The notes below the pieces were generated by a model. It ran no database searches. It was not told where the DNA came from and worked only from the letters and a program-made list of their open reading frames with translations. Both the position numbers and the translations under genes were made by a program. 64,000 bases of DNA from Flavobacterium marginilacus (GTDB lineage Bacteria > Bacteroidota > Bacteroidia > Flavobacteriales > Flavobacteriaceae), in assembly GCF_026870155.1 (NCBI RefSeq), contig NZ_CP113975.1, forward strand, positions 3,224,001-3,288,000, written 5' to 3'. Every line of letters starts with the position of its first letter. The stretch's first letter is position 1. This document shows, piece after piece, positions 19,601 to 26,435 of this stretch.

Positions 19601-19785
19601 GAGCTGGTTCCGCTGCTTGTTCCTTTCAGGTTTACATTCGCTCCAGGAACAGGACCATTTTTGTCTGATATTATTCCTGTAACCGCCGTTTGCGCACCCG
19701 CACTGAGCGAAAGAACAAACATTAAAATCAAAAAACCAAGGCATTTACAATGCTTTGATTTGCTTGTAACAAAATAGTTAGTCAT
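16690..19785 (-). CDS. SusC/RagA-family TonB-dependent glycan transporter (xylan locus 2)
   Basis: The protein has 1031 residues: signal peptide (ends SAGAQ), carboxypeptidase-D-like domain (AVTGIISDKNGPVPGANV, SDFDGKYSIKDVPSNG), plug (IGYGAVRKEAVTGSVSTI, then DASATAIYGSRGANGVVLITTNKG) and a beta-barrel ending FLMGLNLTF. The first residues (MTNYFVTSKSKHCKCLGFLILMF) closely parallel those of the other xylan SusC (MTNFLLTKSKSKYFKNLGYLFLMLVF), which suggests duplication of a locus followed by divergence. It is the first gene of a two-gene operon with susD. The promoter has the same operator-to-box layout as susC 1. Confidence 0.96.
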   Translation of the reverse strand: MTNYFVTSKSKHCKCLGFLILMFVLSLSAGAQTAVTGIISDKNGPVPGANVNLKGTSSGTSSDFDGKYSIKDVPSNGVLVFSFLGYKTKEVIVSGRTTINVTLEEESNMLKEIVVIGYGAVRKEAVTGSVSTIAGKELGEFASGNVTQALQARLPGVELTQTSTKPGASMQIRIRGTRSLTASNDPLIVLDGVPFAGSIGDINPVDIKSLDILKDASATAIYGSRGANGVVLITTNKGRKGQKAKFTYNGFGGIKNVFGEYDMMNGNKFAALRDVTKLYSDGRDEVRGTNTDWQGLLYDSGQIISHDVSVAGGSEGGSYTGGLGYYKEESVLPGQSYERFSLRASLDQEIGTAFRIGFTTNNNYAVTNGDNIGPGTALGLSPLVNPYDANGKLKRTVNIGLIDDKWVYTRESINALGDKYINLNRAFSSYNNVFAELKIPGVDGLKYRLNSGLNFRATNNGYYEGQGVFDVNAATLSNASISNFMSTQWLLENLITYDKTFAQKHTINFVGLYSNESYTGNNSRIARNGITSDAFQFYNMGQSEEPITITPSEQDYTKWGLRSYMARLMYSYDNRYFISGTLRSDGSSRLAEGHKWVTYPAVSAGWTISNESFMKNISWLSSLKLRAGYGETSNQSVDPYATLGTLSTRPYNFGTTNSTGVYVTELPNPALGWEYSKTMNYGLDFGFFNSRLTGTVEYYNTQTENLLQRVALPTTSGVSGYTANVGATENKGYEISLNGVILDNPNGLTWTVGLNLYANKNQITSLASGKDRDEGNLWFVGHNIASIYDYEKIGLWQEGDAFMDKYEAGPTGVNQAGTVVGSIKVKYTGGFNPDGSPTRRIDATDRQIIDTDPDFQGGFNTNLTYKGFDFSAVGAFKSGGILVSTLYGSASYLNLLNGRSSNVDVDYWTPTNTGADFPNPNGVRSGDNPKYMSTMGYFDASYLKIRSITLGYTLQQDFMKTVGIDKLRVYASVQNPFVFFSPYHDMSGMDPETNSVGDQNQAVNSYPSRILVIGTNTPSTRNFLMGLNLTF

Positions 19786-19825
19786 AAAAATTGATTTAAT
19801 TAATTAAAATTAGGGTTAGTCATAT

Positions 19826-19850
19826 TTACATCAAATTGTTTTTGATGTAA
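19826..19850 (-). promoter_or_regulatory. Hairpin in the susC 2 leader
   Basis: A perfect 10-bp inverted repeat (TTACATCAAA / TTTGATGTAA, 5-base loop) lies between the -7 box and the start codon. In RNA it would form a stem about 40 bases before the ATG. It has no T-run, so it is not a terminator. Confidence 0.45.
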
Positions 19851-19856
19851 TTGATT

Positions 19857-19893
19857 CAAATATATAAAATAATCAACACAACACAATCGGTTG
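19857..19893 (-). promoter_or_regulatory. Promoter of susC 2: TATATTTG box with operator at the -33 position
   Basis: TATATTTG on the minus strand (19857-19864) is preceded by 19 bases and then the operator CAACCGATTG (19884-19893), whose TTG takes the -33 place. Around the operator the symmetry extends to 16 bp (ACACAATCGGTTGTGT, 19881-19896). AATCAACACAA / TTGTGTTGATT also form an 11-bp inverted repeat across 19871-19901. Confidence 0.65.
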
Positions 19894-20222
19894 TGTTGAT
19901 TATTTTTTAATAAAATGAAAAAAAAGTGCAATAAAAAAACAATATGCATATTTTTAATAACTAACTTTTAAATTTTCACTAAATAAAATTATTATTTAAG
20001 TATCTTTACTGTAAATAAAAAGTCATTTAGACTGAAAAATTAAAAAAAATATAAAAAGTTAAAAAAAAAATATTTTTCTAAAAAAAAACAAAATTTATAA
20101 AACTTTAGAATTATATTCTTTCAAATAACTAAGTCTAATTAAAAAAAAGATTACATAAATATTCAGTATAATATAGGTGCTATTTTAAAAAAAAGAGAGA
20201 TATTCAAAAGCGAAGAGTAAAA

Positions 20223-20232
20223 CAAGCGGTTG
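20223..20232. promoter_or_regulatory. Variant operator CAAGCGGTTG, distal to susC 2
   Basis: This differs from the regulon word by one base (T to G at position 4) and keeps the CAA-nCG-nTTG symmetry. It lies directly beyond the transaldolase terminator, 339 bases upstream of the proximal site, mirroring the distal site of susC 1. The rest of the 19786-20303 gap is AT-rich with A-runs and no open frame. Confidence 0.42.
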
Positions 20233-20235
20233 CAT

Positions 20236-20272
20236 AAAAAAACTCTCTCCAAATATTATTTTGAAGAGAGTT
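20236..20272 (-). terminator. Intrinsic terminator of the transaldolase gene
   Basis: On the minus strand AACTCTCT pairs with AGAGAGTT and is followed by TTTTTT. It lies about 30 bases after the stop codon. Confidence 0.85.
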
Positions 20273-20303
20273 CCATAAATTATAAAGAAGAAATTAGAAT
20301 ATT

Positions 20304-20960
20304 TTACAAATTCATCTTTTTAGCATCTTCAACAAACTGTGCTAAACCAATATCTGTCAAAGGATGCTTCAACAATCCTTTAATTGCAGAAAGCGGACCG
20401 GTCATTACATCAGATCCAACTTTTGCACAATCGACAATATGCATAGTATGCCTGATTGAAGCAGAAAGAATTTGTGTTTGATAATCATAGTTATCATATA
20501 TTTCTCTGATTTCAGAAATCAAATGTATTCCGTCTGTAGAAATATCATCCAATCTGCCTAAGAAAGGAGAAACATAAGTTGCTCCGGCTTTAGCCGCCAA
20601 AAGTGCCTGACCTGCTGAGAATACCAGAGTAACATTCGTTCTGATACCTTTTGACGAAAAATATTTACAAGCTTTTACACCATCAGCAATCATAGGCAGT
20701 TTCACTACGATCTGCGGATGTAAAGCAGCAAGTTCCTCACCTTCTCTTACCATTCCTTCATAATCTGTAGAAATAACTTCGGCTGAAACATCTCCGTCAA
20801 CAATATTGCAAATATCAAGGTAATGCTGCAAAATATTTGCTTTTCCAGTAATTCCTTCTTTTGCCATCAATGACGGATTGGTTGTAACCCCATCTAAAAC
20901 TCCCAATGACTGAGCTTCTTTAATATCTCCTAAATTGGCTGTATCTATAAAAAATTTCAT
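20304..20960 (-). CDS. tal: Small transaldolase (TalC/fructose-6-phosphate aldolase family)
   Basis: The protein has 218 residues, the length of the short class of transaldolases. MKFFIDTANLGDIKEAQSLG and DGVTTNPSLMAKEG are the family's N-terminal signature. The Schiff-base lysine is in PQIVVKLPM, and RTNVTLVFSAGQALLAAKAGATYVSPFLGRLDD is the second signature. No signal peptide; cytoplasmic. It moves a dihydroxyacetone unit between sugar phosphates and, with the transketolase at 28087-30150, closes the non-oxidative pentose phosphate route that consumes xylulose 5-phosphate. Sequence alone does not separate transaldolase from fructose-6-phosphate aldolase activity. It lies after xylA with a 353-base gap, so it probably has its own promoter. 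Confidence 0.93.
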   Translation of the reverse strand: MKFFIDTANLGDIKEAQSLGVLDGVTTNPSLMAKEGITGKANILQHYLDICNIVDGDVSAEVISTDYEGMVREGEELAALHPQIVVKLPMIADGVKACKYFSSKGIRTNVTLVFSAGQALLAAKAGATYVSPFLGRLDDISTDGIHLISEIREIYDNYDYQTQILSASIRHTMHIVDCAKVGSDVMTGPLSAIKGLLKHPLTDIGLAQFVEDAKKMNL

Positions 20961-21313
20961 ATTCTAGTTTTTTAACTTTAAACAATAATCAGATTCCCTC
21001 TGATTTCCTGACTTATCTATTTTTTAAATTAATGATTTCTAATAAAATTCAATTATCTCAAAAACAGTTAAATAAATTTCTTTAGAAATAAACTGCTTCG
21101 TTATAAAGCAAAAAAAATGTGCACTCCAATTGCGTTAGTCTTTAAAACATTTGATAACAAATAACCTAAAAACATTACTAAAGCTGACTTTACATCTCAA
21201 ATAAAATTCATAAAAAAGTAACTAAACCTTTAAATCTTTTTTCAAAAATCTTAAATGACAATCAAGCTGGCAGCAATCGGAACACACATTTCTGCAGTAT
21301 TCAATTTTTACTA
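20961..21313. other. Gap between xylA and the transaldolase gene
   Basis: AT-rich, without an open frame. A clear terminator for xylA or a clear TAnnTTTG box is not visible. CAATCGGAAC near 21275 shares only the left half of the regulon word and is probably chance. Confidence 0.4.
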
Positions 21314-22639
21314 TTAAATATACTGATTAATTATATTTTCGAACAATTCTTGTTTACCGCTCTGTAAATTTAATTCTCCATTTTCCTGGGCAATTTTATA
21401 CAAAGCCTGTAAATCTAATTTTCCTTCTTCGAAAGCTTTTCCGTTTCCAGAATCAAAAGAACTATATCTTTCTGTTCTTAATTTTTCGTAAGGAGAAGAA
21501 GTGATGATTTTATCAGCAGTCAATAATGCTCTTGCAAAAGTATCTGCTCCGCCAATGTGCGCTAAGAAAACATCTTCCATATCTGTAGAATTTCTTCTGA
21601 TTTTAGCATCAAAATTGATTCCTCCTCCTTGTAAACCGCCAGCTTTCAAGAACACAAGCATAGCTTCGGTAGTCTCCTGAATGTTATTTGGGAATTGGTC
21701 CGTATCCCATCCGTTTTGGTAATCACCTCTGTTCGCATCTAAACTTCCTAACATTCCAGCTTTGGCGGCCACTTCAATTTCATGCTGAAAAGTGTGCTGT
21801 GCCAATGTAGCGTGGTTTACCTCAATGTTCATTTTGAAATCTTTATCTAAACCGTATTGACGTAAAAATCCAATAGCAGTAGCACAGTCAAAATCATACT
21901 GATGTTTTGAAGGCTCCATAGGTTTTGGCTCAATAAAGAAATTTCCTTTGAATCCCTGTGCTCTTGCATAATCTCTGGCTTGTACCAAAAATTGTCCCAT
22001 GTGATCCAATTCTCTTCCCATATCAGTGTTAAGCAAAGTCATATATCCTTCACGTCCTCCCCAGAATACATAGTTTTCTCCTCCTAATGCAATAGTAGCA
22101 TCCAAAGCCAGTTTTACCTGCCCTCCTGCTCTAGCAACAACATTAAAATCAGGATTGGTTGCCGCTCCGTTCATATAACGCGGGTTAGAAAAACAGTTTG
22201 CAGTTCCCCAAAGCAATTTTACTCCAGAAGCGGCTTGTTTTTCTTTCAAATAATCAGTTATCGTAGCTAATCTGCTTTCTGATTCTGCAAAAGTTGCACC
22301 TTCTCTAACTAAGTCATAATCGTGAAAACAGTAATGACCAAAACCCATTTTAGTAATGAATTCGAATGCTGCATCCGCTTTTTCTTTTGCTGCTTCAATT
22401 GCATCAGCAGGCTGATCCCAGGCAAAATGCTGTGTACCTGGTCCAAAAGGATCGCTCCCTTGTCCGCAGAAAGTATGCCAATATGCAATGGCAAATTTAA
22501 AATGCTCACGCATTGTTTTTCCAGCAACAACTTGGTCTGGATTGTAATATTTAAATGCTAAAGGATTGTCAGATTCTTTTCCTTCAAATTTAATCTGTCC
22601 GATACCTTTATAGTACTCTTTGTTTCCTAAAACTATCAT
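21314..22639 (-). CDS. xylA: Xylose isomerase
   Basis: The protein has 441 residues, typical of class II xylose isomerases. The active-site His is at about 106 in [11 protein letters not shown]. Metal and substrate motifs include [37 protein letters not shown] and [20 protein letters not shown]. It is cytoplasmic and converts D-xylose to D-xylulose with divalent metal. It starts 7 bases after xylB and is the last gene of a gntR-xylB-xylA operon, so it probably responds to the regulator encoded first in the same message. Confidence 0.98.
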   Translation of the reverse strand: MIVLGNKEYYKGIGQIKFEGKESDNPLAFKYYNPDQVVAGKTMREHFKFAIAYWHTFCGQGSDPFGPGTQHFAWDQPADAIEAAKEKADAAFEFITKMGFGHYCFHDYDLVREGATFAESESRLATITDYLKEKQAASGVKLLWGTANCFSNPRYMNGAATNPDFNVVARAGGQVKLALDATIALGGENYVFWGGREGYMTLLNTDMGRELDHMGQFLVQARDYARAQGFKGNFFIEPKPMEPSKHQYDFDCATAIGFLRQYGLDKDFKMNIEVNHATLAQHTFQHEIEVAAKAGMLGSLDANRGDYQNGWDTDQFPNNIQETTEAMLVFLKAGGLQGGGINFDAKIRRNSTDMEDVFLAHIGGADTFARALLTADKIITSSPYEKLRTERYSSFDSGNGKAFEEGKLDLQALYKIAQENGELNLQSGKQELFENIINQYI

Positions 22640-22646
22640 TTCTCTA

Positions 22647-24128
22647 CTATTTATTTGTTAATATTAATTCTAATTCTTTTTTCCATTTTTGATAAGCTGC
22701 TTGATATGGTTCGCTATTCTGCAAAGGCAAAAATGTCATAACGTGATCATTTTTTGAAATATTTGAACCAAATTTTTCAAAATCACCATCGGTTAATCCG
22801 ACTGCTCTTGCTGCTCCCACTGCTCCTGTTGTATTATAAATTTCAATTTCGTGACCAATTAAAGACGCAACAGTATTCGAAAATATTTCCGAACGAAATA
22901 AATTATCATTCCCTGCACGAATTACTCCAATGGCAGCATTGTCATCTTTCAGACATTCCATTCCGTAAACAAATGAAAAGGCAATTCCTTCTAAAGCCGC
23001 TCTAAATAAATGAGAATTACTGTGAATGTTTAAATTAAGATTTAGGAAATGCGTTCCAATGTTTTTGTTGTTAAACATACGCTCAGCACCATTTCCAAAA
23101 GGAATTACTACCAACCCTTCTGAACCAATTGCAATTTTGGCAGCTTTGTGGTTCATAGATTCATAGGTTTCGTCTCCCATATTATTACGCAGCCATCGGT
23201 ACTGAATTCCAGCTCCGTTGATATTTAATAACTTTCCGATTCGAGGATTTTTTTCTTCAAAATTAACATGCACAAAATTATTCACACGTGTACTATTTCC
23301 AATTGTAGCATCGGTTACGGCATAAAAAACTCCTGAAGTTCCTCCCGTAGCAGCTACTTCACCAGGATTTAATACATTTAATGACAAAGCATTATTAGGC
23401 TGATCTCCTGCTCTATACACAATCGGAATTCCAACGGGAAGCCCTGATTCCTGAGAACCTTTTTCATTTGTAACCCCTTGATTGCTAAAATTCTCAACAA
23501 TAGCAGGTGTCATAGAAGTTTCAATTCCGTAATACTCCAATAACCAATCTGCTACTTTATTTTCTTTATAGTCCCAAAGCATTCCTTCTGACAGACCATT
23601 TTTGGTTGTAGTAATATCGCCTGTCAGTTTATAAGAGATATAATCTCCCGGAAGCATGTATTTATATACTTTTTTGTAAATCTCAGGTTCATTCTCTTTT
23701 ACCCATTTTAATTTTGAAGCAGTAAAATTTCCCGGAGAATTCAACAAATGTGTCATACATTTATCTTCGCCTAATTCTGCAAAAGCCTTGTTTCCAATTT
23801 CAACTGCTCTACTATCACACCAAATAATGGAGTTGCGTAAAGAGCTGCCATCTTCACCAACAACGACCAAACCATGCATCTGATACGAAATACCAACACC
23901 CTGAATTTTTGAAGCATCAATATTAGCCTCACGAATAGCTCTTTTAGTTGCTGTGCAAATGTGTTCCCACCAAACTTCAGGATCTTGTTCTGCCCAATCA
24001 GACTGAAGCGAAACAATTTCCATTTCGTTTTGAGGCTCATTCAAAACAATTATTTTTTTTCCTGTTGCTGCTTCAACTAAGGCTGCCTTAACCGAAGAAC
24101 TTCCAATGTCATATCCTATATAATACAT
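22647..24128 (-). CDS. xylB: Xylulokinase (FGGY kinase)
   Basis: The protein has 493 residues with the two-domain FGGY layout: phosphate-binding start [36 protein letters not shown] and [12 protein letters not shown] (substrate-binding region); [57 protein letters not shown] (second ATP-binding region); and [19 protein letters not shown] near the C-terminus. It phosphorylates D-xylulose to xylulose 5-phosphate in the cytoplasm. The gene lies 9 bases after the GntR-type regulator and 7 before xylA. Confidence 0.97.
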   Translation of the reverse strand: MYYIGYDIGSSSVKAALVEAATGKKIIVLNEPQNEMEIVSLQSDWAEQDPEVWWEHICTATKRAIREANIDASKIQGVGISYQMHGLVVVGEDGSSLRNSIIWCDSRAVEIGNKAFAELGEDKCMTHLLNSPGNFTASKLKWVKENEPEIYKKVYKYMLPGDYISYKLTGDITTTKNGLSEGMLWDYKENKVADWLLEYYGIETSMTPAIVENFSNQGVTNEKGSQESGLPVGIPIVYRAGDQPNNALSLNVLNPGEVAATGGTSGVFYAVTDATIGNSTRVNNFVHVNFEEKNPRIGKLLNINGAGIQYRWLRNNMGDETYESMNHKAAKIAIGSEGLVVIPFGNGAERMFNNKNIGTHFLNLNLNIHSNSHLFRAALEGIAFSFVYGMECLKDDNAAIGVIRAGNDNLFRSEIFSNTVASLIGHEIEIYNTTGAVGAARAVGLTDGDFEKFGSNISKNDHVMTFLPLQNSEPYQAAYQKWKKELELILTNK

Positions 24129-24137
24129 AACTATAAC

Positions 24138-25148
24138 TTATAATGATTCTCTTAATATTAAATTTGTCGGCACGTAACACTGAACTATTTCGTCATGCGT
24201 GATAAATACTGCTGCTTTTGTTCCTAATGCGGCAAAATCAGTCGATACTACTGAAATTCCTTTGTATATAAATTTCTTCATTGGTGTTTCATTGTATGAC
24301 AAAAAACCAACATCTGTACCAGGCTCAAAATCCTTCTCCTTGCATTGCTCTAAAAAATGACCTAAAATTCTGTCACTCACACTTATATAAGCAATGTTTT
24401 TTTCTATGATAAACTCTTTTGAGTCCGTGATAATTTTATAATCAAAATCATAATCAGCACAAAATTTCTCAAAATATTGAATTGTTTCTTTTGGATGATT
24501 AGTATATTCAGGATATACAAATTGTATGTTTTTATATTTCCTGAATAAATCAGCCGCCTGTGTCAAAGAATCATAAAATGCTTTTCCAAAATCCTGAAAA
24601 ATATAATTGTTCTCTTTTTTTGAATGTACATTCCAATCAATCAAGAGCAGCTTATCATTAGAAATTGACGACAGTGTTGGGATTATTTCTTCATGATCAA
24701 AATTCATGACCACGTATTTATAATATTTTCCAACACTATTATTAATTATCGTTTTAAAAACATCTATATTATAATGATGAAACTGAACATCAGTAATTAC
24801 ATTATCAGCCAGATTATTTACAAAAGAATGATATAAAACTTCTTTATAAGCTTTGAAAGTATCCAGCACCAAAAGCACTTTTCTCGTTTCACCCGAAACA
24901 TAATAGCCCTTATTAGGAACCGATTCAATAACTTTTTGCTCTTTTAATATTGAATACGCTTTAAAAACAGTATCTCTTGACAGCTGATTATTTTTACATA
25001 TGCTGTTAACCGAAGGAAGCAGTTCTCCTTTCTGTAATATATTCTCAGCTATTGCATTTGTAATCCCATTTACCAGCTGCTGGTATTTTGGAATATCACT
25101 GTCATGATTTATTACAAATACAAATTTATCTTCTTCTTCGTTTGTCAT
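24138..25148 (-). CDS. GntR-family regulator with sugar-binding-protein-like effector domain, likely xylose regulator
   Basis: The protein has 336 residues. Residues about 15-85 form a GntR winged helix (YQQLVNGITNAIAENILQKGELLPSVNSICKNNQLSRDTVFKAYSILKEQKVIESVPNKGYYV). The remainder resembles the periplasmic-binding-protein fold used by LacI-type effector domains (KVLLVLDTF, DVGFLSYNETPMKKFIYKGISVVSTDFAALG, ending PTNLILRESL). This GntR-plus-LacI-effector layout is common in Bacteroidota sugar regulators. It heads the operon with xylB and xylA, so D-xylose or a close derivative is the probable effector. Upstream lie a 17-bp palindrome and a degenerate second copy that could be its own operators. 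The start is preceded by a 5-base tandem repeat (AGAAC AGAAC GGAAC GGAAT). Confidence 0.87.
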   Translation of the reverse strand: MTNEEEDKFVFVINHDSDIPKYQQLVNGITNAIAENILQKGELLPSVNSICKNNQLSRDTVFKAYSILKEQKVIESVPNKGYYVSGETRKVLLVLDTFKAYKEVLYHSFVNNLADNVITDVQFHHYNIDVFKTIINNSVGKYYKYVVMNFDHEEIIPTLSSISNDKLLLIDWNVHSKKENNYIFQDFGKAFYDSLTQAADLFRKYKNIQFVYPEYTNHPKETIQYFEKFCADYDFDYKIITDSKEFIIEKNIAYISVSDRILGHFLEQCKEKDFEPGTDVGFLSYNETPMKKFIYKGISVVSTDFAALGTKAAVFITHDEIVQCYVPTNLILRESL

Positions 25149-25259
25149 TCCGTTCCGTTCTGTTCTGGTCTGCTAAACTAGTCACTTTTATCTAATAAAA
25201 AAAATATTTGCTCCTATTTTTTTGTCTTCTCAACATTTATTATTTGAAAACTTTTATGT

Positions 25260-25274
25260 TTTTCCGACGAAAGA
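25260..25274. promoter_or_regulatory. Degenerate copy of the gntR-upstream palindrome
   Basis: TTTTCCGACGAAAGA matches TTTTTCGCCGAAAAA at 12 of 15 positions and its centre is 60 bases from that of the perfect copy. It lies in the leader or promoter of gntR-xylB-xylA. Regulatory role is inferred. Confidence 0.35.
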
Positions 25275-25318
25275 CAAATTCTCATCTACAGCCTCAGCAG
25301 ACTAGTATATGAATATTT

Positions 25319-25335
25319 ATTTTTCGCCGAAAAAT
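25319..25335. promoter_or_regulatory. 17-bp perfect palindrome upstream of gntR, candidate autoregulatory operator
   Basis: ATTTTTCG-C-CGAAAAAT is perfectly symmetric around 25327, about 170 bases upstream of the gntR start. Half of it (CGGCGAAAAAT, 27975-27985) recurs upstream of the sugar symporter gene. GntR-family sites are usually short palindromes, so this is the best operator candidate for the regulator encoded next to it. Confidence 0.5.
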
Positions 25336-25386
25336 TATGCACTAACTGCTCTATTTTTTACATTAAAAAAAGAATCTCTTCCTGTT

Positions 25387-26412
25387 TTAAATCTCTCTGC
25401 CATAGGGATCAATAGTCACAATTGACCCGTCATCATTATACTCGATTTTAGCCACTTTCATGCTCCGCAAATGAGTAACACCCTTGGAAAGACTCGAATC
25501 ATGGTAAAACAGATACCAGTCATTCTCAACCCTGCATATTGAATGGTGCGTGGTCCAGCCCACAACCGGATTCAGGATGCGTCCCTGATACACAAACGGT
25601 CCGTATGGGCTGTCTCCTATCGCATAACAGATAAAATGCGTATCGCCTGTGGAATAGGAAAAATAATATTTCCCATTGTATTTATGAACCCATGAAGCTT
25701 CAAAGAAACGGCGGTCATTGTCACCGGCCAGCAGAAGCTCTCGGTTCTCGTCCAGAATCACGATTTCTCTCGGCTCCTCTGCAAACTCAAGCATATCGTC
25801 TCTGAGTCTTGCCACTATAGGCCCTAATGCCTGTTCTTTTTCTGTCGGTTCTTCGTTGTTTTCTGCATATTGATTGTTTCGGTATTTCTGAAGCTGACCG
25901 CCCCAGATACCTCCAAAATAGATATAATGTGCACCGTCTTGATCTTCAAAAACTGCCGGGTCAATGCTGTAGCTTCCTTTAATGGGTTCTTTTTCGGCTG
26001 TAAAAGGCCCTGCGGGTGAATCACTCACAGCAACTCCAATCTGAAAAATACCATTGGCGCGCTTGGCCGGGAAATACAGATAATACTTTCCGTTTTTGTG
26101 CGCTGCATCTGGAGCCCACATCTGTTTTTCGGCCCAGGCAACATCATCCACATGCAGGGCAACTCCGTTATCTACCGTGTCGGACGTTATGCTTTCCATC
26201 GAAAAAACATGGTAATCCTCCATCCCAAAATGATCCCCGTTGTCATTAAACGGAATTCCCGCATCAATATCATGCGATGGATAAATATAAATTTTTCCGT
26301 TAAATACATGCGCCGAAGGATCAGCGGTATACATATGTGACACCAAAGGCTGTGAAATGGCTGTTTTGTTAATCTGCTCAAAATTAATTTGTTCAATACT
26401 ATCTTCTGGCAT
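25387..26412 (-). CDS. Cytoplasmic GH43 beta-xylosidase/alpha-L-arabinofuranosidase (subfamily 1 type)
   Basis: The protein has 341 residues and no signal peptide. GH43 five-bladed propeller residues are visible: the base Asp in YTADPSAHVFNGKIYIYPSHD, the pKa-modulating Asp in SIDPAVFEDQDG, and the acid Glu in FFEASWVHKYNGKYYFSYSTG. The WTTHHSICRVENDWYLFYHD stretch near the C-terminus is also typical. It probably hydrolyses short xylo-oligosaccharides to xylose inside the cell. It lies 23 bases after a GPH-type symporter, the classic pairing of oligosaccharide uptake with intracellular hydrolysis. The DNA here is richer in G and C than the loci on either side. Confidence 0.92.
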   Translation of the reverse strand: MPEDSIEQINFEQINKTAISQPLVSHMYTADPSAHVFNGKIYIYPSHDIDAGIPFNDNGDHFGMEDYHVFSMESITSDTVDNGVALHVDDVAWAEKQMWAPDAAHKNGKYYLYFPAKRANGIFQIGVAVSDSPAGPFTAEKEPIKGSYSIDPAVFEDQDGAHYIYFGGIWGGQLQKYRNNQYAENNEEPTEKEQALGPIVARLRDDMLEFAEEPREIVILDENRELLLAGDNDRRFFEASWVHKYNGKYYFSYSTGDTHFICYAIGDSPYGPFVYQGRILNPVVGWTTHHSICRVENDWYLFYHDSSLSKGVTHLRSMKVAKIEYNDDGSIVTIDPYGREI

Positions 26413-26435
26413 ACTCTTTTTTTCGTTTTTTATAA

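Noticed and set aside
21275..21284. CAATCGGAAC upstream of the transaldolase gene
   Set aside because: Only the left half matches; the symmetric right half is lost, so I do not count transaldolase in the regulon.
25177..25306. Two ACTAGT hexamers upstream of gntR as possible operators
   Set aside because: The same hexamer occurs elsewhere in the window, including in coding DNA, and the flanks of the two copies do not align.
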